Assembly (NCBI GenBank): GCA_964631125.1
Contig: CAZVYN010000036.1
Location: forward strand, 1 to 38,379
Length of the DNA: 38,379 bases
Direction: 5' to 3'
Source of the DNA: CAZVYN01 sp964631125
GTDB taxonomy: Bacteria > Eisenbacteria > RBG-16-71-46 > CAIMUX01
The position numbers and the translations under genes were made by a program. This document shows, piece by piece, positions 34,600 through 38,379 of the stretch. Numbering within the stretch: position 1 is the stretch's first letter; each line of letters begins with the position of its first letter. Under the pieces are notes generated by a model. The model ran no database searches and was not told the DNA's origin. It worked only from the letters and a program-made list of their open reading frames with translations.

Positions 34600-35016
34600 C
34601 TAGTGCGTGGTGGTGTACTCGAGCAGATCCACCACTCGAGTCGCGCCGGGGGTCGACTCGGCCACTCCCCTGACAAAGTTCTTCTCGCTCACATCGCGGA
34701 CCGCGCCGCGTAGAACCACGACTCCGCCGTTCGTGATCACCGTCGCATTGGCAGCGCCGACAGAAAGCCCGTCCTTCGCGACCAGGGCCTGGCGGATAGC
34801 GGTCGTGATCCTCACGTCCGTTTCGCTCGAGCCTTGATCGAAGGGGGTCGGCAGTTCCGCGTTGGCCCGTTCCGTCGTCCGTTCGTCCGGTGTCCGCTCC
34901 TGCTTCGTCGGCGCATTGGCTCTGGTCTCCGCCGCCGAGTCTCGCTGTCCGCCGGAGCAGCCTGCGATCACGACGGCAAGCCCGAGTCCAATGAGTTCGA
35001 GTCGGCTCGCACGCAT
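34600..35016 (-). CDS. BON-domain lipoprotein
   Basis: The protein has 138 residues with ATG 35016 and AAGGAG 10 nt upstream. The signal peptide ends in a lipobox (AVVIAGC), so the mature protein is lipid-anchored in the envelope. A low-complexity Ala/Glu/Arg linker follows, then one BON domain (about 68-138): DVRITTAIRQALVAKDGLSVGAANATVITNGGVVVLRGAVRDVSEKN. BON domains bind phospholipid or stabilise membranes, as in OsmY, and are often stress-induced. Pairing with a glycine-zipper stress protein fits an envelope-stress operon. Confidence 0.88.
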   Translation of the reverse strand: MRASRLELIGLGLAVVIAGCSGGQRDSAAETRANAPTKQERTPDERTTERANAELPTPFDQGSSETDVRITTAIRQALVAKDGLSVGAANATVITNGGVVVLRGAVRDVSEKNFVRGVAESTPGATRVVDLLEYTTTH

Positions 35017-35529
35017 GTTGGGCTCTCCTTCCCCGTGTTGGTCCCGCTCGCCGGCGTCGCTGGAGCGCTCGCAGGTCTGCAAGAAGTGCATCGAGATGTA
35101 GATTTCGGTTCCGCCGGTCGCTCGGCTCCGCCGTTGATCGACGTCTGCGAGCACCACGGCGGCGCGAAAAAGGATGTACACTATCCGTGCCAACGTTCCG
35201 CACGAAGCAGGAACGAACTCCTCACCGCTGCCCGAGCGAGGCGGCGGGATAGCCGCAATTGCGCCCATCCCATTGCAGCGACGCGCGCGAACCGAAGTGA
35301 ACAGCCGGCGCACGCCGTTTCCGCGGGGTGGAGCGTATCGAGGCCGTGAGCCGGCGGCGCTTCTACTGATTTTCACGATCGTTGTAACAATGGCCCCGCT
35401 CGATCGCCGCGATGCCTCGCGCGGGGTCGACGCCAATGTACATGGCACGCGTCGTGCAGCATCGCCCCACCTCGCGAAGCCACACGAACTCATTCGGAGG
35501 ATGCCGAGATATCTGCAGCAGTCGGGCGA
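35017..35529. other. Gene-poor interval upstream of the BON gene
   Basis: About 510 nt without a convincing gene. It must hold the leftward promoter for the BON/stress genes, but no good -35/-10 pair stands out. A TGGCACG match to a sigma54 -24 element exists on the minus strand (35192-35186), but its -12 partner is poor. The right part leads into the SDR remnant without a usable start codon. Confidence 0.5.
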
Positions 35530-36060
35530 CGCCTGGATGGCAAAGTCGCCGTCATCACTGGCGGAGGCTCGGAGATCGGGCGCGCCGTGGCGGCTCTGTT
35601 CGCTCATGAAGGGGCGGATGTCGCGATCGTCTATCCGCCGGCCGATGAACCGGACGCTCGAGCGACGGCCGACGCGGTGGCCCGCGAGGGACGCACGGCA
35701 CTTCTCCTTCCCGGCGACGTCACCGATCCCGACTTCTGTCACCAAGCCGTGCGGCGCTCGGTAGCGACCTTCGGCCACCTCGACATCCTGGTGAACAACG
35801 CCGCCTACTTTCCGGATCACGCCCGTTCGGAAGCGGCCGATGACGAGCGGCGCGACCAGTCCGTCGGCGCGAACGTCTACGGCTACTTCTATATGGCAAA
35901 GGCGGCGCTCCCGGAGATGCGCCAAGGCGGCGCCATCGTGAACTGCGGCGCCATCGCCGGAGCCGGAGCCGGAGCCCGAGCCCGAGCCGCAGCTGGCGAC
36001 GAACTGCGCTCCCACGCCGGGACGACGGGCGCCATCCACGCGTTCACCCGATCGCTCGCG
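35530..36060 (+). pseudogene. Decayed SDR-family dehydrogenase (YdaD/glucose-ribitol type)
   Basis: A clear SDR sequence runs RLDGKVAVITGGGSEIGRAV (nucleotide loop), ...LLLPGDVTDPDFCHQAV, LDILVNNAAYFP, NVYGYFYMAKAALPEM, then GAIHAFTRSLA. The frame has no ATG/GTG at the proper 5' end (a GTG at 35587 is already past the cofactor motif). The active site is gone: the Ser region is replaced by a hexanucleotide repeat (AGAGAGARARAAAG), and the family's YSATK reads HAGTT, losing Tyr and Lys. After FTRSLA homology stops and the frame runs antisense through the methyltransferase to 36615. The last third of the family is missing. Best called a pseudogene truncated at a rearrangement. Confidence 0.75.
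35956..35991. repeat. Hexanucleotide repeat in the SDR remnant
   Basis: Six units: gccgga three times, gcccga twice, gccgca once. It encodes alternating Ala-Gly/Ala-Arg in place of the conserved active-site segment of the SDR remnant, so repeat expansion probably damaged the gene. Confidence 0.85.
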
Positions 36061-36110
36061 CCGCCCGTCCTGACGAACTCGCGCCGACGTTCCTCCTCTT
36101 GGCGGCGCTG

Positions 36111-37700
36111 TCAGCCGCTCACGATCAGACCGCGGCCGAGACTCTCGCGCACGAACTCCACCACCTGCTCTCGCACCTCGTCCGGCGTCGCCTGGCAGGC
36201 GAGGGCAAAGTCGCGCACGAGCGCCTCCACGCGCATCGGCCCGGTGAGCAGCGCCAGGAGCGCGACGGCGCCGTCGGACAGCTCCTGCTCCTCCAACGGG
36301 GAGTCGCCCCCGAAGCTGACCCGATGTCGGGGATCGCCGCCGTCGGCCGTCGCACTCTCTTGGATCCAGCGGGCGCCGGGCGGGAGCGCAATCACCGCCG
36401 ACAGGAGCGACGCCTCTTCCGATGCGCCCAGATCGAGGGAATCGAGCCATCGCTCGAGCCACGCCGCCGTGACCGCGCGGAAGTTCCTCGCCGGGACCTG
36501 GATCGAGAAGCCGGCGCCGACGCCGCGCCGGCGCAGCAGCACGAGCGCGCGGGCGAAGGAGCGCGCGCCGATCTGCTCGAGATGCGCACGATACTTCACC
36601 ACAGTCTCGGCATAGTCGGCGCCGAGGTCACCGGTCTGGAGTGATGCATAGCCGACCGACGTCGCGTCAGGCGAGGGCCCCGCGCCCAGTAGCACGGCCA
36701 GATCCACGGCGCGAACTCCCAGCAGCGCGCGGATCCGCTGGTGGATCGGCGGCCGCGAGAGCACCGGAAAATCGAAGAAGACGAGCGAGCGCCCCTCGAC
36801 AGTCAGGTGTTCCGGAATCTCTTCCAGGAGCCTCAGCGCGAACTCCTCCCCGGTCGCGCCGCCGTGGAGGAACGTCACGTGCGCCACATCGGGAGGACGC
36901 AGCACGTAAGGAGGTTGCGCCACGATACGTTCGAACGTCCGGCCGGCGACCGGTGCGAAAAGATCTCCCTGGAGGAACTCGCACGCGAGTCCATTCAGCT
37001 GCGCGTTGAGGCGCGCGATCCCGACCGCGCGCGGATTCAGATCGACACCGACCGCGCACGACGCGCCGCGAGCAGCCGCAATCAGCGCGAGAGTTCCGGC
37101 GCCGCAGCCGACATCGAGCACGGAGCAACCTGCGCCGGCGGGCGCGGGGTCGCGCGCGGAGTCGAGCGCGCGGACCAGCGGCAAGGTCGTCGGTCCCGGG
37201 CCCATCACGCATTCGGGCTCTCCGGAGAGCACATCGGACAGGATCCATAGTCCTTCGAGCGGCATGAGACGGAACGTGGATCGGACTCCCCCCGCGGGGT
37301 CGCCGGGGAGTCGGGGGGTGACGGCGCGGTGAGGGTTGGTGGTGACGGCGACGGCGCGGTCGGGTGCATCCTCGACGACATCGCCCTTGCGCGCCTCTAC
37401 CAGAACACGGGCTTCGCATAATTGATCCACCAACGACGCGGAGAGAATCGCCGCCAGCTCGTGGCGGCTCACGACGTCGTCATAAGCGAAGAGGCGAGCG
37501 AGCAACGCAGCCGGATCGGTGCGCTGCGCGAACCTCCACTGAACCAGCGGCAGCCGGAGCGCGTCGATGGCGCCTGGGGCCACCGCCTCGCCGTCCGCCA
37601 GGATCCGCGCGTCGTAACCGGCCGCGCCGAGGCGATCTCTCAGTCCCAGCCAATCGAGTTCGCTCCAAGTTTCGAGGCCGTCGAGCGGGGTCAGCGCCAT
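36111..37700 (-). CDS. Class I SAM-dependent methyltransferase with flanking N- and C-terminal domains
   Basis: The protein has 529 residues with ATG 37700; GGAG lies 13 nt upstream. An in-frame ATG at 37784 would add a repeat-coded Arg/Pro/Gln tail and lacks a ribosome site. Residues 1-165 are an alpha/beta pre-domain with a winged-helix look (LLARLFAYDDVVSRHELAAIL). Residues about 170-360 are the methyltransferase: motif I CSVLDVGCGAGTLALIAA, motif II GVDLNPRAVGIARLN, and the (N)PPY motif as AQPPYV, seen in small-subunit/HemK-like N-methyltransferases. Residues about 400-529 end in a helical domain (ELSDGAVALLALLTGPMRVEALVRDF). The fold resembles modification methylases of N5-glutamine or RNA bases; the target is unknown. 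Confidence 0.83.
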   Translation of the reverse strand: MALTPLDGLETWSELDWLGLRDRLGAAGYDARILADGEAVAPGAIDALRLPLVQWRFAQRTDPAALLARLFAYDDVVSRHELAAILSASLVDQLCEARVLVEARKGDVVEDAPDRAVAVTTNPHRAVTPRLPGDPAGGVRSTFRLMPLEGLWILSDVLSGEPECVMGPGPTTLPLVRALDSARDPAPAGAGCSVLDVGCGAGTLALIAAARGASCAVGVDLNPRAVGIARLNAQLNGLACEFLQGDLFAPVAGRTFERIVAQPPYVLRPPDVAHVTFLHGGATGEEFALRLLEEIPEHLTVEGRSLVFFDFPVLSRPPIHQRIRALLGVRAVDLAVLLGAGPSPDATSVGYASLQTGDLGADYAETVVKYRAHLEQIGARSFARALVLLRRRGVGAGFSIQVPARNFRAVTAAWLERWLDSLDLGASEEASLLSAVIALPPGARWIQESATADGGDPRHRVSFGGDSPLEEQELSDGAVALLALLTGPMRVEALVRDFALACQATPDEVREQVVEFVRESLGRGLIVSG

Positions 37701-37708
37701 GTCTCTAC

Positions 37709-37756
37709 TTTGTCTCCGTGTTTGTCTCGGTCTTTGTCTCGGTCTTTGTCTCGGTC
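37709..37756. repeat. Four 12-bp tandem units upstream of the methyltransferase
   Basis: The unit tttgtctcggtc is repeated at 37721-37732, 37733-37744 and 37745-37756, with a degenerate first copy at 37709-37720. It lies just upstream of the methyltransferase start, reading gaccgagacaaa on the coding strand. Copy-number change would alter leader length, or the N-terminus if an upstream start were used. Confidence 0.9.
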
Positions 37757-38326
37757 CCGACTTCGTTCTCTCGGGATTCGTCATCGGGTCGTTTCGAGCG
37801 GGGGACCGGCCGCCGACGGCGAAGATTGCGCAGAGTAGATACCACTTCCGACCACCAGTCCGCGCGGGTCACGTGCGAGCAGGCACGGAAGGTGGCGTCC
37901 GTGCGACGGACTCTCCGAAGAGCGCGGACGGGTTCGGCGCGGGTGGGCGTGGCGGCTTGTCGCTGCGGGTTGGCGCTGCGAGTTGGGCGTCGCGGTGGGT
38001 GTTGGAGTTGAAGTCGATCGTTCGTTGGGGTCGAGGCTTCGAGCTGGGTGGACGATCCGCCCAATCGCGCCGATGCTCACGGCCTCGCGCCGAATTCGCG
38101 CCAGTCGACACAGATACATTTCGTCGATCTAAAATATAGTTCTTGACGTATTTTCGTTCTCCAATACATCTGGCGCTAGCGACTCATCGTCAAGTCATCG
38201 GTCGCTTCGTAGCGCGGACCCAGGATCCACAATCGATACACTCCGACGAAAACGGCCACTCACGCGCGGTTCAACGCGGCAGGCGGCTCGCCAGGACCTC
38301 GAAAAACGCGATGTTAGAGTGACTTC
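37757..38326. other. Gene-poor right-hand interval with an AT-rich segment
   Basis: No convincing gene in about 570 nt. From 37900 to 38060 the plus strand is strongly G/T-skewed (repeated gggtgggcg-like words). From about 38110 to 38180 the sequence turns AT-rich (ctaaaatatagttcttgac), the lowest GC stretch in the window, and then returns to mixed composition. Confidence 0.5.
38143..38170 (+). promoter_or_regulatory. Weak promoter candidate in the AT-rich segment
   Basis: TTGACG (38143-38148) matches the -35 consensus at 5 of 6 positions. After 16 nt comes TACATC (38165-38170), a poor -10. It points to the partial frame at 38327. Supported mainly by local AT content. Confidence 0.25.
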
Positions 38327-38379
38327 ATGAACAATCTCATCCCATCGAATCCTGCGTCTGTTCGTGTCTACAGTCTCGA
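38327..38379 (+). CDS. Possible start of a gene running off the right edge
   Basis: ATG 38327 opens a frame that is still open at the window end (17 codons, beginning MNNLIPSNPASVRVYSL). TTAGAGT ends 6 nt before the ATG and could be a -10 element of a leaderless message; no Shine-Dalgarno is present. Codon choice (AAC AAT, TCG AAT CCT) is less GC-biased than in the neighbours. Too short to recognise a family. Confidence 0.3.
   Translation, partial: MNNLIPSNPASVRVYSL

Noticed and set aside
35080..35097. Second sigma54-like motif (GATGCAC-TTC-TTGCA on the minus strand)
   Set aside because: The spacing is too short (3 instead of 5 nt) and the invariant GG is absent.
35180..35195. Sigma54 promoter upstream of the BON gene (TGGCACG on the minus strand)
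   Set aside because: The -12 element reads GT instead of GC and lacks TTGC, and the site is about 170 nt from the gene. Only half the motif is present.
34600..36462. Long upstream extension of the BON frame (620 codons)
   Set aside because: The lipobox signal and ribosome site fix the start at 35016. The upstream part is low-complexity antisense of the SDR remnant and methyltransferase-side DNA.

Overview
The window is a GC-rich bacterial chromosomal segment. The organism has a Gram-negative (diderm) envelope: there are outer-membrane beta-barrels, lipobox lipoproteins, a PBP1C fragment and a giant cyclic beta-1,2-glucan synthase. Gene order is tight, with 1-25 nt overlaps and many GTG/TTG starts. 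I cannot place it taxonomically with confidence. The mix of ThyX, a mycobacterial-type CysM/Mec/sulfur-carrier route and NdvB suggests a lesser-known phylum rather than a model proteobacterium. No rRNA, tRNA, CRISPR array, insertion sequence or phage gene was seen.

Layout. 1-1.6 kb: a perfect 40-bp fold-back at the left edge (probably an assembly artefact), the 3' end of pbpC, and leftward genes for a beta-barrel and an OsmC-family peroxidase. 1.6-5.9 kb: a rightward operon of a TPR protein with a dead protease-like domain, a zinc-ribbon protein, a precorrin-2 dehydrogenase/ferrochelatase-type protein and a fused HemA (glutamyl-tRNA reductase)-SUMT protein, i.e. siroheme synthesis. 5.9-6.2 kb: a regulatory leader. 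6.2-13.45 kb: a sulfate-to-cysteine operon (sat, siroheme sulfite reductase, APS reductase, CysM-like synthase, JAMM peptidase, sulfur-carrier/E1/rhodanese fusion). 13.45-20.3 kb: an AI-2E-family permease, thyX, a GT-C membrane glycosyltransferase, a PEGA lipoprotein and an outer-membrane barrel. 20.1-35.0 kb: a leftward block with a BON lipoprotein, a glycine-zipper stress protein, a sensor kinase, an NtrC-type regulator, a hybrid kinase and NdvB. 35.0-38.4 kb: a decayed SDR dehydrogenase, a methyltransferase, and gene-poor, locally AT-rich DNA with the start of one more possible gene.

The most interesting element is the leader at 6000-6129. It encodes a 22-residue peptide with four consecutive Cys codons (TGT x4), followed by three mutually exclusive RNA stems and a strong intrinsic terminator, all just upstream of the cysteine-biosynthesis operon. 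This is the layout of a ribosome-mediated transcription attenuator sensing charged Cys-tRNA. The operon it would control contains its own oddity: a ubiquitin-like sulfur carrier whose diglycine is buried inside a fusion to its activating E1 and a rhodanese, next to a JAMM peptidase that could process it or release cysteine from the carrier.

Together, the siroheme operon would supply the sulfite reductase cofactor. Sulfate would pass through APS, sulfite and sulfide to a protein thiocarboxylate, and CysM/JAMM would yield cysteine, with cysteine feeding back through the leader peptide. The two-component genes beside ndvB suggest regulated periplasmic glucan synthesis as an envelope-stress response.
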